Source: Clostridium sp. CMCC3677
GTDB lineage: Bacteria; Bacillota; Clostridia; Clostridiales; Clostridiaceae
Reading direction: 5' to 3'
Assembly: GCF_023845585.1 (NCBI RefSeq)
Contig: NZ_JAMQHS010000008.1
Span: 62,001 to 126,000, forward strand
DNA length: 64,000 bases
Made by a program: the position numbers and the translations under genes. Positions 35,288 through 44,652 of the stretch are shown piece by piece (positions within the stretch are counted from its first letter, which is position 1; each line of letters opens with the position of its first letter). The notes under the pieces are model-generated. The model saw only the letters and a program-made list of their open reading frames with translations, was not told the origin of the DNA and did not search any database.

Positions 35288-35392
35288 AACTAAATATAAA
35301 AATAGCAATTTAAAGTGGAAGTTAGTTATAAATTATAAGATAAAAAGTAAAATGGGTAATATTTAAAATTTGAATTATGAGGAGTGATAAGA

Positions 35393-37954
35393 TTGTTTAA
35401 ATTCATTCTTAATGGACAGGAAAAAAGTGTTGATGAAAATAAAAAGCTTTTAAAATATTTGAGAGATGATTGTAACATAACATCTGTAAAAAATGGATGT
35501 TCAGAGGGTGCATGTGGAACATGTATGGTTATAGTTGATGGAAAGGCTATTAAAGCATGTGTTCTTACTACAGAAAAGGTAAATGGTAAGACAATAACAA
35601 CGATAGAGGGATTCACAGATAGAGAAAGAGAAGTATTTGCCTATGCATTTACTGAGGCTGGTGCAGTACAATGTGGATTCTGTATACCCGGAATGGTTAT
35701 TAGTGCAAAGGCTTTATTTAATAGAAATTTAGAGCCAACAATGGAAGAAGTTAAGAAGGCTTTAATTGGAAATATATGCAGATGTACAGGATATGTAAAA
35801 ATAGAAAAAGCTATTATGATGGCTGCTGAAATATTTAGAGAAAATAAAGAGGTTCCAAAAGTTCAATGTAAAGGTTTAGTAGGAGAACCTATGGCAAGAG
35901 TTGATGCTAAAGATAAAGCTTTGGGAATAGGAGAATATACAGATGATATAAAAATTGAAGGAATGCTTTATGGTGTAGCTTTAAGAAGTAAATATCCTAG
36001 GGCATTAGTAAAGAGTATAGATATATCTGAAGCAGAAAAAATTGAAGGGGTAATTAAAATTGTAACAGCAGAAGATATTCCAGGAAAAAGGTGTTTAGGA
36101 CACCTTAAAAAAGACACTCCAGCTTTAATAAAGGTTGGAGAAGAAACAAGATATCTTGGAGATGCAATAGCTTTAGTTGCAGCAGAAACTGAGGAAATTG
36201 CAAGAGAAGCATTAAAACATATACAAGTGGATTTTAAAGAATTAAAACCGATATCATCTCCAGAAGAAGCAATGAAATCTAACGCTCCTAAAATACATGA
36301 AGGTGGAAATATTCTAGTTCATGAACATTTAGTAAGGGGAAATGCTGATGAGGCTATAAAGAATTCTAAATATGTTGTTACAAATAAATTTAAGGTTCCA
36401 TTTACTGAACATGCCTTTTTAGAACCAGAGGCATCAGTTGCAGTTCCAGATGGAGAAGATGGATTAATAGTTTATACAGGAACTCAAAGTATATATGATG
36501 ATTTTAGGGAAATAGGTTCATTATTAAATTTAGGAGAAGATAAGTTAAGGATTATTTCAAAATATGTAGGTGGAGGATTTGGTGGTAAGGAAGATATGAG
36601 CTGTCAACATCATACTGCACTACTTGCATATATTACTAAAAAACCAGTAAAAATGTGTCTTACAAGACAAGAAAGTATAATAGTTGATACCAAAAGACAT
36701 GCTATGGAAATGGAATTTACAACAGCATGTGATGAAAATGGAAAATTAACTGCAATGAAAGCAGAAATAATAGCAGATACAGGAGCATATGCTTCTCTTG
36801 GAGGACCAGTTCTTCAAAGAGCATGTACTCATGCAGCAGGTCCATACAATTATCAAAATATGGTTGTAGATGGAATTGCTGTTTATACAAATAATACTCC
36901 AGGAGGAGCATTTAGAGGGTTTGGAGTAACTCAATCAGCATTTGCAACTGAATGTAACTTAAATCAGTTAGCAGAAATGGTAGGCATAGATCCATTTGAA
37001 ATGAGAATGTTAAATGCAATAAGACCAGGTCAGGTTCTTCCAAATGGTCAAATTGCTGATGAGGGTACAGCTTTAGTTGAAACTTTAGAAGCTGTTAAAG
37101 ATTTTTATTACAGCAATAAATATGCTGGAATAGCATGTGCATTTAAAAATGCAGGTATTGGTGTTGGATTACCCGATACAGGAAGATGTAAAGTAGGAGT
37201 AATAGATGGAAAAGTTCATATAAGGACTTCAGCAGCTTGTATGGGTCAAGGTGTAGGAACGGTAGTAGTACAAGTTGTTGGTGAAGTGTTAGGAATTCCA
37301 GCTTCACAAATAGTTTATGAAACTCCTGATACAAAAATAACTCCGGATTCAGGAACATCAACAGCTTCAAGACAAACAGTATTTACAGGAGAAGCTACAA
37401 GAATTGCAGCATTAAAATTAAAGGAAGCATTAAAAGGAAAAACATTAAAAGAATTAGAAGGAATAGAATTTTTTGGAGAATATTTAGGGGTTACAGATAA
37501 AATGGGTAGTCCTAAAGAAAATCCAGTAAGCCATGTTGCTTATGGATATGCAACTCAAGTTGTTGTTATTGATGAACAAGGGAAACTTAAAAAAGTAGTT
37601 GCAGCTCATGACGTAGGAAAGGCAATAAATCCTAAGAATGTAGAAGGACAAATTGAAGGCGGAGTTGTAATGGGATTGGGCTATGGATTAACAGAGGATT
37701 ATATAATAGAAAATTCAGTTCCTAAAGTTAAATTTGGAACATTAGGACTTTTAAGAGCAACCCAAGTGCCAGAAATTACTCCTATTATAATAGAAAAAAA
37801 TACACAAGAGTTATCTTTTGGAGCAAAGGGGGTTGGGGAAATTACCTGTATTCCAACAGCACCAGCAGCACAAGGAGCTTATTATAAATTAGATGGAATA
37901 TTTAGAACAGAACTACCACTAAAAAATACTTTTTATAAGAAAGCAAAAAAATAA
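35393..37954 (+). CDS. Fused [2Fe-2S]/molybdenum hydroxylase, selenium-dependent xanthine dehydrogenase type (XdhD-like)
   Basis: Single-chain molybdenum hydroxylase, 853 residues. The first 150 residues carry two [2Fe-2S] sites (NGCSEGACGTC… and CGFCIPGMV…CRCTGY); the rest is the two-domain molybdopterin subunit, with GGGFGGKED, GAFRGFGVTQ and the catalytic glutamate in GAKGVGEITCIPTAPA. There is no FAD domain, unlike classical xanthine dehydrogenases. The fusion and the cluster match the selenium-dependent hydroxylase group (E. coli XdhD-like). TTG 35393 behind GAGGAGTG is favoured over GTG 35384, which lies inside that site. Electron acceptor unknown. Confidence 0.88.
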   Translation: MFKFILNGQEKSVDENKKLLKYLRDDCNITSVKNGCSEGACGTCMVIVDGKAIKACVLTTEKVNGKTITTIEGFTDREREVFAYAFTEAGAVQCGFCIPGMVISAKALFNRNLEPTMEEVKKALIGNICRCTGYVKIEKAIMMAAEIFRENKEVPKVQCKGLVGEPMARVDAKDKALGIGEYTDDIKIEGMLYGVALRSKYPRALVKSIDISEAEKIEGVIKIVTAEDIPGKRCLGHLKKDTPALIKVGEETRYLGDAIALVAAETEEIAREALKHIQVDFKELKPISSPEEAMKSNAPKIHEGGNILVHEHLVRGNADEAIKNSKYVVTNKFKVPFTEHAFLEPEASVAVPDGEDGLIVYTGTQSIYDDFREIGSLLNLGEDKLRIISKYVGGGFGGKEDMSCQHHTALLAYITKKPVKMCLTRQESIIVDTKRHAMEMEFTTACDENGKLTAMKAEIIADTGAYASLGGPVLQRACTHAAGPYNYQNMVVDGIAVYTNNTPGGAFRGFGVTQSAFATECNLNQLAEMVGIDPFEMRMLNAIRPGQVLPNGQIADEGTALVETLEAVKDFYYSNKYAGIACAFKNAGIGVGLPDTGRCKVGVIDGKVHIRTSAACMGQGVGTVVVQVVGEVLGIPASQIVYETPDTKITPDSGTSTASRQTVFTGEATRIAALKLKEALKGKTLKELEGIEFFGEYLGVTDKMGSPKENPVSHVAYGYATQVVVIDEQGKLKKVVAAHDVGKAINPKNVEGQIEGGVVMGLGYGLTEDYIIENSVPKVKFGTLGLLRATQVPEITPIIIEKNTQELSFGAKGVGEITCIPTAPAAQGAYYKLDGIFRTELPLKNTFYKKAKK

Positions 37955-38099
37955 TAAAGATGAGTTTCACCACTTAAAATTTTTTATGATAACTCATATG
38001 TTTTAGGTATGATAATAAGCATTGTAATTTACACTGTATATTTAGTGAAAGCAAAGAAATATAATTGATATAGAGAGAAAAATTAAGTGAGGTGATAAT

Positions 38100-39491
38100 A
38101 TGTCCTTATTAATAAAAAATGGAACAATAATAACTGCTAGTGATATTTATGAAGGAGATATTTATATAGAAGATGGTATTATAAAGGAAATTGGTATTAA
38201 CATTATAAAAAAAGCAGATGAAATAATTGATGCTAAAGGTAAATATGTTATTCCAGGTGGAGTAGATGTTCATACTCATTTAAATTTAGATGTAGGAATT
38301 GCTGTTGCAAATGATGATTTTTATACAGGGACAGTAGCGGCTGCATGTGGAGGAACAACAACTATTGTAGACCATATGGGATTTGGTCCTAAAGGATGTA
38401 ATTTGAAACATCAAATCGATGTTTATCATGGGTATGCAAAAGGGAATGCAGTAATAGATTATAGTTTTCATGGTGTTATTCAACATGTAAATGATAATAT
38501 TATTAATGAGATGGAAAAAATAGTCGAGGAAGAAGGAGTACCTAGCTTTAAACTTTATTTAACTTATGATTATATGATTGATGATGAAGGTGTACTTAGA
38601 GTATTAAATAGGTTAAAAGAATTGCAAGGTATTGCAACTATTCATTGTGAAAATCATGGAAGTATAAAACTTTTAAGAGAGAGGTACGTTAGTAATGGAC
38701 TTAAGAGTGTTAAGTATCACCCTTTAACTAGACCAGCTGAAAGTGAAGCAGAAGCTATTAATAGAATGATAAATATGGCATCGATAGTAGAAGATGCACC
38801 ACTTTATATAGTTCATTTATCATCAGGATTAGGACTAGATTATATAAAAATGGCAAGAGAAAGAGGAGAAAAAGTATATGCAGAAACATGTCCTCAATAC
38901 TTACTATTAGATGAAAGTAAATATGAACTTCCAAACGAGGAAGCATTAAAATATACAATTAGTCCTCCATTAAGATCTAAAGATGATATAGAAAAGTTAT
39001 GGAAAGGAATTAATGACGGATATATACAAACAATAGCAACAGATCATTGTCCATTTTCTCTTAGTAAAGATAAGCAAAAGGGAAAAGATGATTTTACTAA
39101 ATGTCCTAATGGGGCTCCGGGAATAGAAGAAAGAATTCCACTTATGTTTTCAGAAGGAGTTATGAAAGGGAGAATTAGCTTAAATAAATTTGTAGAGTTA
39201 TGCTGTACAAATCCAGCTAAAATGTTTGGATTATATCCTAAAAAAGGGACTATACAGGCAGGTTCAGATGGAGATATAGTAATAATTGATCCAGAAAAGG
39301 AAGTTACATTAACAAACTCTAATTTACATTCTAATGTAGATTATTCTGCATATGAAGGGATAAAGGTAAAAGGCTATCCAGTAATAACTATTTCACGTGG
39401 TAAAATAATAGTTAAATATAATAAATTTATCGGGGAAAAGGGATATGGTAAATTTATTAAAAGATCAAAGGTAGATTTAAATAATATCTAA
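38100..39491 (+). CDS. hyuA: Dihydropyrimidinase/hydantoinase-type cyclic amidohydrolase
   Basis: Zinc amidohydrolase opening cyclic imides. GGVDVHTHLN gives the first metal ligands, SFKLYLTYDY the lysine that is carboxylated, HCENHG and VHLSSG further ligands, and ATDHCPF the catalytic aspartate. Length 463. As the HyuA member of the purine set it probably opens the ring of a reduced oxopurine or hydantoin-like intermediate. It follows the fused hydroxylase after 145 bases with GAGGTGATAAT as ribosome binding site, and ends at a strong terminator. Confidence 0.92.
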   Translation: MSLLIKNGTIITASDIYEGDIYIEDGIIKEIGINIIKKADEIIDAKGKYVIPGGVDVHTHLNLDVGIAVANDDFYTGTVAAACGGTTTIVDHMGFGPKGCNLKHQIDVYHGYAKGNAVIDYSFHGVIQHVNDNIINEMEKIVEEEGVPSFKLYLTYDYMIDDEGVLRVLNRLKELQGIATIHCENHGSIKLLRERYVSNGLKSVKYHPLTRPAESEAEAINRMINMASIVEDAPLYIVHLSSGLGLDYIKMARERGEKVYAETCPQYLLLDESKYELPNEEALKYTISPPLRSKDDIEKLWKGINDGYIQTIATDHCPFSLSKDKQKGKDDFTKCPNGAPGIEERIPLMFSEGVMKGRISLNKFVELCCTNPAKMFGLYPKKGTIQAGSDGDIVIIDPEKEVTLTNSNLHSNVDYSAYEGIKVKGYPVITISRGKIIVKYNKFIGEKGYGKFIKRSKVDLNNI

Positions 39492-39559
39492 AACTATGAC
39501 TAAGTATCACTAATTAGAAGAAATAATTCAATATATAGTATAAAATCACTGATAGCTAA

Positions 39560-39605
39560 AATAAGAGGTTGTCTCAAAATATATTTGAGACAACCTCTTA
39601 TTCTA
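39560..39605. terminator. Bidirectional terminator between hyuA and guaD
   Basis: AATAAGAGGTTGTCTCAAA pairs with TTTGAGACAACCTCTTATT, a 19-bp perfect stem serving both converging genes. Confidence 0.9.
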
Positions 39606-39656
39606 AATAGGTATTTATTTTTTATGGCTTTATTTAATTAATTTATTTAAGAGGTA

Positions 39657-40130
39657 TTAATAGCTTGTTTTATTTTGATTATTTATCCACATTTTAAATG
39701 CAGCCATGCAATTTGATTTATCGATTTGTTCTAAATCTAAAACTTTTTTATCAGTGCAGTCAGCCTTTAGGAAGTTTAATATATGCTCATCTCTAAATCC
39801 TATATCAGCCGCATCTTTAACAGTGCAACCATAATAAACTTTTGATATGTTAGCCCATATTATTGCTGACATACACATTGGACATGGCTCAGATGTTGTA
39901 TATAATTCACACCCAGTTAAATCAAATGTAGATAGTTTGCTACAGGCTTGTCTTATTGCATTCATTTCTCCATGAGCTGTGGGATCATTGGTACTAATAA
40001 CTGTATTATTGGCAAGAGCTATTATCTCTCCATCTTTTACAATTGCAGCACCAAAAGGTCCACCTTCTAAATTCAACATGCCTTCTTTACACTTTTTCAC
40101 ACATAAATCCATTATATCTTTTTTTTGCAT
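39657..40130 (-). CDS. guaD: Guanine deaminase, cytidine-deaminase fold (GuaD-like)
   Basis: Converts guanine to xanthine. The cytidine-deaminase-type zinc site is TAHGEMNAIR (written HGE instead of the usual HAE) with SEPCPMCMSAI; LEGGPFGAAIVKDGEII and TVKDAADIGFRDEHI match B. subtilis GuaD. Start: the ATG at 40130 (MQKKDIMDLC, 157 residues) has GGAGGATGTTC just upstream, so the in-frame ATG at 40211 is not used. It is the only minus-strand gene of the island and feeds xanthine to the hydroxylases. Confidence 0.87.
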   Translation of the reverse strand: MQKKDIMDLCVKKCKEGMLNLEGGPFGAAIVKDGEIIALANNTVISTNDPTAHGEMNAIRQACSKLSTFDLTGCELYTTSEPCPMCMSAIIWANISKVYYGCTVKDAADIGFRDEHILNFLKADCTDKKVLDLEQIDKSNCMAAFKMWINNQNKTSY

Positions 40131-40357
40131 TTGAACATCCTCCATAATATGATTGAGTTTTATTAAAACTCTCTTTAGATGTAAACTAGAATTAATTAAC
40201 ATTAATAGCAAATTTTATGCCATAAAGTAGCTTTTGATATTTTAAAATTAAATTTTAATTTAACACTCTATTATTTGAAACTTGTGTATTTATGGTGTTT
40301 TAAAATGAAATACGAAGTTCCTAATTTGTTAATTAAAATAAGTTTATAAAATTAGTA

Positions 40358-40457
40358 TTATCAAAACGATAAATTAATTTATCGTTTTGATAATGATAAC
40401 AAAGAGTTTACAGCTAATAATATGTAATTTAATAATTTAAAATTACCAAAATGATAA
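40358..40457. promoter_or_regulatory. Three activator palindromes upstream of xdhABC
   Basis: TTATCAAAACGATAA (40358), TTATCGTTTTGATAA (40379) and TTACCAAAATGATAA (40443) repeat the arrangement and spacing seen at 33354-33450. The region also lies between the divergent guaD and xdhA genes and could act on both. Confidence 0.65.
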
Positions 40458-40613
40458 TAATATATATGATAAAAATTAAAATTAAAAATAATAGTGTAAA
40501 CAATTACTTATATTTGCTAAAAATTTTTTATTATATCAAAAAAAATATATTTAAATTAATTAATAAATAATAGAAATTTAGTACAAAAGCACGAAAAAAC
40601 TATAAATTTAATT

Positions 40614-40631
40614 TTGGCATGAGATATGCTA
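40614..40631 (+). promoter_or_regulatory. Sigma-54 promoter of xdhABC operon
   Basis: TTGGCATGAGATATGCTA has GG (40616-40617) and GC (40628-40629) 10 bases apart; 16 of 18 bases match the promoter at 33603. Confidence 0.85.
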
Positions 40632-40775
40632 CATACTAGTATTAAAAGGAGTATTACAAAAAATATATTATGATATTGAAATATTCCAATAAACAAGTAC
40701 ATTTTATTTGAAGCTATGTTAAAATATAGCAATAAAATATAATTCTATGCTATGTAAATTTTATGGAGGTGTAAT

Positions 40776-43067
40776 ATGACAAATAATATAGTCGGAAATA
40801 GCATAATTAGATTTGATGCTATGGCTAAAGTTACTGGTAAAGCAAAGTATGTAGATGACTTTTTTATAAGCGATATGCTTGTAGGAAAAGTTTTAAGAAG
40901 TCCTTATGCTCATGCCATAGTTAAAAATATATATACTAGTAAGGCAAAGAAATTAGAAGGGGTAGAAGCAGTTATTACACATGAAGATTTACCCAAAATT
41001 AAATTTGCTACGGCTGGTCATCCATGGTCATTAGATCCAAGTCATAGAGATATAGAGGATAGATTAATTCTTACTAATAAAGCTAGATTTGTTGGAGATG
41101 CCATTGCAGCTGTTATAGCTGTAGATGAAATAGTGGCAGCAAAAGCTTTAGAACTTATAGAGGTTGATTATGAAGTTCTTGAACCAATAGTAGATAGTGA
41201 AGATGCTTTAAAAGAAAATGCGCCAATAATTCATGAAGAAAGACCTAATAATATTTTAAGTTCTTTTGGATCAGAAATTGGAAATGTAGAAGAAGACTTA
41301 AAAAAGGCAGATAGAATATTTGAAGGAAATTTTGAAACAAGTATAGTTCAACATTGCCATATGGAAAATCATAGTACTTATGCTTACGTAGATGGTGAAG
41401 ATCGTATAGTAATAGTTTCTTCAACTCAAATTCCTCATATTGTAAGAAGAATTGTTGGACAATCATTAGGAATCCAATGGGGTAAGATAAAAGTTATTAA
41501 ACCTTATGTTGGTGGAGGGTTTGGAAATAAGCAAGATGTAGTTATTGAACCATTAACGGCCGCTATGTCTCTTGCTGTAGATGGAAGACCAGTAAGATAT
41601 ACATTAGATAGAGAAGAATGTTTTATTGATACAAGGACAAGACATTCTATGAAAATTAAATTTAAAACAGCAGTATCAAAAGATGGAAAATTAATATCAT
41701 TAGATATAAAAAACCTTATAAATAATGGGGCTTATGCATCTCACGGTCATTCTGTTGCTTTGAGTGCTGGAGGAAAATTTAGAGGCGTATATGATTTTAA
41801 TTCAATAAAATATAGCCCTACAACAGTTTATACAAATTTACCTGCAGCAGGTGCAATGAGGGGATATGGAGCACCTCAAATGTGCTATGCACTAGAAAGT
41901 CATATAGAAGATATTTGTAGAGCTCTTAATATGGATCCTATAGAATTTAGAATTAAAAATTTTATTACTGAAGGTTATGTTGAACCTCTTAGTAAAAATG
42001 TAGTTCGTGCATTTGCATTACCAGAATGTATTGAAAAAGGAAAAGAACTAATTAAATGGGATGAGAAAAAGAAAGAATATAAGAATCAAAGTGGAGATAA
42101 AAGAAGAGGCGTAGGCATGGCTTGCTTTAGTTATTTCACAGGCACTCATCCAGTAGCATTAGAACCTGCTGGAGCAAGAATAGTAATGAATCAAGATGGA
42201 TCAGTTCAATTGCAAATAGGAGCAACTGAAATAGGACAAGGTAGTGATACAGTTTTTGGACAAATGGTAGCAGAAATTCTTGGATTAAAAATAGATATGG
42301 TACATGTAATTTCAAATCAAGATACAGATATAACTCCTTTTGATACTGGTTCATATGCATCAAGACAAACATTTGTAAGTGGAGCTGCAGTTAAAAAATG
42401 TGCATTAGAAGTTAGAGATAAAGTATTAGCATTTGCAAGTAGTAAATGTGGTTTAGAAGCTAGTGAATTAGATATTGTAGATTGCCAAATTGTTGAAAAA
42501 AGATTGGGTAGAGTAATATGTTCACTTGAGGAAATTGCTATGGAATCATATTATGATAGGATTAAATGTTGTCCTATAACTAGTGATACATCAGTTAATG
42601 TTAGAGTTAATGCAATAGCTTATGGTGCTACATTTGCAGCAGTAGAAGTTGATATTAAAACAGGTAAAATAGAAGTTTTGGAAATATATAATATTCATGA
42701 TTCTGGTATGATTATGAATCCTATGTTAGCTGAGGGACAAGTTCATGGTGGAGTAAGTATGGGACTTGGATATGCCTTATCAGAACAAATGTTATTCGAT
42801 AAGAAGACTGGTAAGCCATTAAATAATAACCTTTTAGATTATAAATTACAAACAATAATGGATACTCCGACTATTGGTTCAGCTTTTATTCAAAGATATG
42901 AACCAGCAGGTGGATTTGGACAAAAGTCTATTGGAGAAAACACAACAGTTTCACCAGCACCAGCAATTCGTAATGCTGTTTTAGATGCTACAGGAGTGTC
43001 ATTTAATAAAATACCGATGAATCCACAATCTGTTTTTGAAAAATTTAAGGAAGTTGGATTAGTGTAA
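40776..43067 (+). CDS. xdhA: Xanthine dehydrogenase, molybdenum-binding subunit
   Basis: Large molybdopterin subunit, 763 residues, of a three-subunit xanthine dehydrogenase (E. coli XdhA / YgeS type). Visible motifs are GKAKYVDDF (start of the a/b hammerhead), PYVGGGFGNKQD, AAGAMRGYGAPQ and GQKSIGENTTVSPAPAI with the catalytic glutamate. No iron-sulphur domain is fused, in contrast to the enzyme at 35393. It starts at ATG 40776 behind GGAGGTGTAAT and is followed after 17 bases by the FAD subunit. Confidence 0.93.
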   Translation: MTNNIVGNSIIRFDAMAKVTGKAKYVDDFFISDMLVGKVLRSPYAHAIVKNIYTSKAKKLEGVEAVITHEDLPKIKFATAGHPWSLDPSHRDIEDRLILTNKARFVGDAIAAVIAVDEIVAAKALELIEVDYEVLEPIVDSEDALKENAPIIHEERPNNILSSFGSEIGNVEEDLKKADRIFEGNFETSIVQHCHMENHSTYAYVDGEDRIVIVSSTQIPHIVRRIVGQSLGIQWGKIKVIKPYVGGGFGNKQDVVIEPLTAAMSLAVDGRPVRYTLDREECFIDTRTRHSMKIKFKTAVSKDGKLISLDIKNLINNGAYASHGHSVALSAGGKFRGVYDFNSIKYSPTTVYTNLPAAGAMRGYGAPQMCYALESHIEDICRALNMDPIEFRIKNFITEGYVEPLSKNVVRAFALPECIEKGKELIKWDEKKKEYKNQSGDKRRGVGMACFSYFTGTHPVALEPAGARIVMNQDGSVQLQIGATEIGQGSDTVFGQMVAEILGLKIDMVHVISNQDTDITPFDTGSYASRQTFVSGAAVKKCALEVRDKVLAFASSKCGLEASELDIVDCQIVEKRLGRVICSLEEIAMESYYDRIKCCPITSDTSVNVRVNAIAYGATFAAVEVDIKTGKIEVLEIYNIHDSGMIMNPMLAEGQVHGGVSMGLGYALSEQMLFDKKTGKPLNNNLLDYKLQTIMDTPTIGSAFIQRYEPAGGFGQKSIGENTTVSPAPAIRNAVLDATGVSFNKIPMNPQSVFEKFKEVGLV

Positions 43068-43084
43068 TTTAAGGAGGACTTAAA

Positions 43085-43966
43085 ATGTTTGATATTAAGG
43101 AGATATTAGAGCCAGAAAATTTAGAAGATGCATTGGAATTATTAGATAAAAATAAAGAACTTAAGATAATAGCAGGAGGTACAGATGTTTTAATAAAATT
43201 GCATCATCATAGAATGAAAGATGCAGAATTATTGAGCCTTAGGAGAATAAAAGGTATTGATGAAATTAGAATGTTAGAAGATGGATCAATAGAAATTGGT
43301 GCAATGGCGTCATTCTCAAAGATATTTAGAGATGATATTGTACAAAAACACATAAAAGTTCTGGCTGAAGGTGCGGTTTCCATGGGAGGACCGCAAGTTA
43401 GAAATATGGCTACCATTGGTGGAAACGTTTGTAATGGTGCTGTTTCAGCAGACAGTGCACCAGCATTATTTTCACTGAATGCTAAATTAAAATTAAAAAG
43501 TAAAAATAGCGAAAGAATTATTCCTATACAGGAATTTTATAAAGGACCAGGTAAAGTAGATATAAAAGTTGATGAAATATTAACTCATTTAATAATAAAA
43601 AAAGAGGATTATGAGAACTTAATAGGTCATTATATAAAGTTTAGTAATAGAAAAGCTATGGATATAGCTATGGTCAGTGTAGCAGTTGTATCTTTAATTG
43701 AAAATGACAAGTTTAAAGATTTAAGGATTGCATTAGGAGTATCAGCTCCAACTCCAATAAGATGTAGTGAAGCTGAAACTTATGCTAAAGGACTTGAAAT
43801 AACTGAAGAAAATATTGAAAAGATTGCTAAGCTTGCAGTAAACTCATCAAAATCAAGAAATTCATGGCGTGCATCTAAGGATTTTAGAGAGCATCTAATT
43901 AAAGAGTTAACTAAAAGAGGAATAAAAAAGACTATAGAAATAGAGGGAGAAAAAGAAAATGAGTAA
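43085..43966 (+). CDS. xdhB: Xanthine dehydrogenase, FAD-binding subunit
   Basis: FAD-binding subunit of the molybdenum hydroxylase, 293 residues. The two FAD motifs, IIAGGTDVLIKLH near residue 32 and MATIGGNVCNGAVSADSAPA near residue 110, are present; the C-terminal CO-dehydrogenase-flavoprotein domain ends in SRNSWRASKDFREHLIKEL. It passes electrons from the iron-sulphur subunit to NAD or another acceptor. The last 8 bases overlap the next gene, giving translational coupling. Confidence 0.93.
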   Translation: MFDIKEILEPENLEDALELLDKNKELKIIAGGTDVLIKLHHHRMKDAELLSLRRIKGIDEIRMLEDGSIEIGAMASFSKIFRDDIVQKHIKVLAEGAVSMGGPQVRNMATIGGNVCNGAVSADSAPALFSLNAKLKLKSKNSERIIPIQEFYKGPGKVDIKVDEILTHLIIKKEDYENLIGHYIKFSNRKAMDIAMVSVAVVSLIENDKFKDLRIALGVSAPTPIRCSEAETYAKGLEITEENIEKIAKLAVNSSKSRNSWRASKDFREHLIKELTKRGIKKTIEIEGEKENE

Positions 43967-44432
43967 TGCAAAAATGAAAAAAATATCAATGATAGTAAAT
44001 GATAAATCTTATGCATTAGAAGTTGATATAAGAGAATCTTTACTTGACGTTTTAAGAAATAAAATACATTGTACAGGTGTAAAGTGTGGATGTCATGTTG
44101 GCGAGTGTGGGGCTTGCACTGTATTAATAGATGGAGTGCCTACTGATTCTTGTATATATATGGCAGTTTGGGCAAATGGAAAGAGTATCGTAACAATTGA
44201 AGGTGTTAAAAAGGATGGCAAATTATCAAAAGTTCAACAAGCTTTTATTGATGAAGGTGCTGTCCAATGCGGATTTTGCACACCAGGACTAGTGTTAACG
44301 TCTACAGCTCTTGTTAATAGTGGAAAAAAATATACTGATGCTGAAATAAAAAGAGAGATTTCAGGGCATTTATGCCGTTGTACAGGATATCAAAAAATAT
44401 TTAATGCAACTAAGAAATCTTTACAAAAATAA
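43959..44432 (+). CDS. xdhC: Xanthine dehydrogenase, [2Fe-2S] subunit
   Basis: A 157-residue two-cluster ferredoxin-like subunit. The first cluster binds through CTGVKCGCHVGECGAC… plus a following Cys, the second through QCGFCTPGLV and CRCTGYQKI. It transfers electrons between the molybdenum and FAD subunits encoded just upstream. Named in the E. coli convention (XdhC as iron-sulphur subunit); this is unrelated to the XdhC-type maturation factor at 55510. Overlaps xdhB by 8 bases. Confidence 0.93.
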   Translation: MSNAKMKKISMIVNDKSYALEVDIRESLLDVLRNKIHCTGVKCGCHVGECGACTVLIDGVPTDSCIYMAVWANGKSIVTIEGVKKDGKLSKVQQAFIDEGAVQCGFCTPGLVLTSTALVNSGKKYTDAEIKREISGHLCRCTGYQKIFNATKKSLQK

Positions 44433-44512
44433 TTAAGATGAAAGTTTTTAATATAGATTGAAAATTAAATATGCAAGAGATAAAAGCAGTAAGGACAATA
44501 TAAAGGTTTTTG

Positions 44513-44602
44513 GTGAAAGATGAATTTGTTATTTGGAATATTGACACTAAGGAAGATTACTACGGTTTGCTTAGATTACTTATAGATGAGTATATATTCT
44601 AA
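44513..44602 (+). CDS. Possible 29-residue peptide, unidentified
   Basis: GTG 44513 to TAA 44600 encodes VKDEFVIWNIDTKEDYYGLL followed by RLLIDEYIF. The composition looks protein-like (aromatic and amphipathic), which is unusual for random AT-rich spacer. No good ribosome binding site and no family recognised. It could be a gene remnant in the gap between xdhC and the permease. Confidence 0.25.
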   Translation: MKDEFVIWNIDTKEDYYGLLRLLIDEYIF

Positions 44603-44652
44603 AAAATATATTACTTAAATGTATATAAATAAGTTTATAGGAGGTATTTTTA

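Noticed and set aside
38010-38030. Possible -24/-12 element upstream of hyuA (GGTATGATAATAAGC)
   Set aside because: The spacing is 11 bases instead of 10 and the -24 box is poor; hyuA is more simply read through from the xdh gene.
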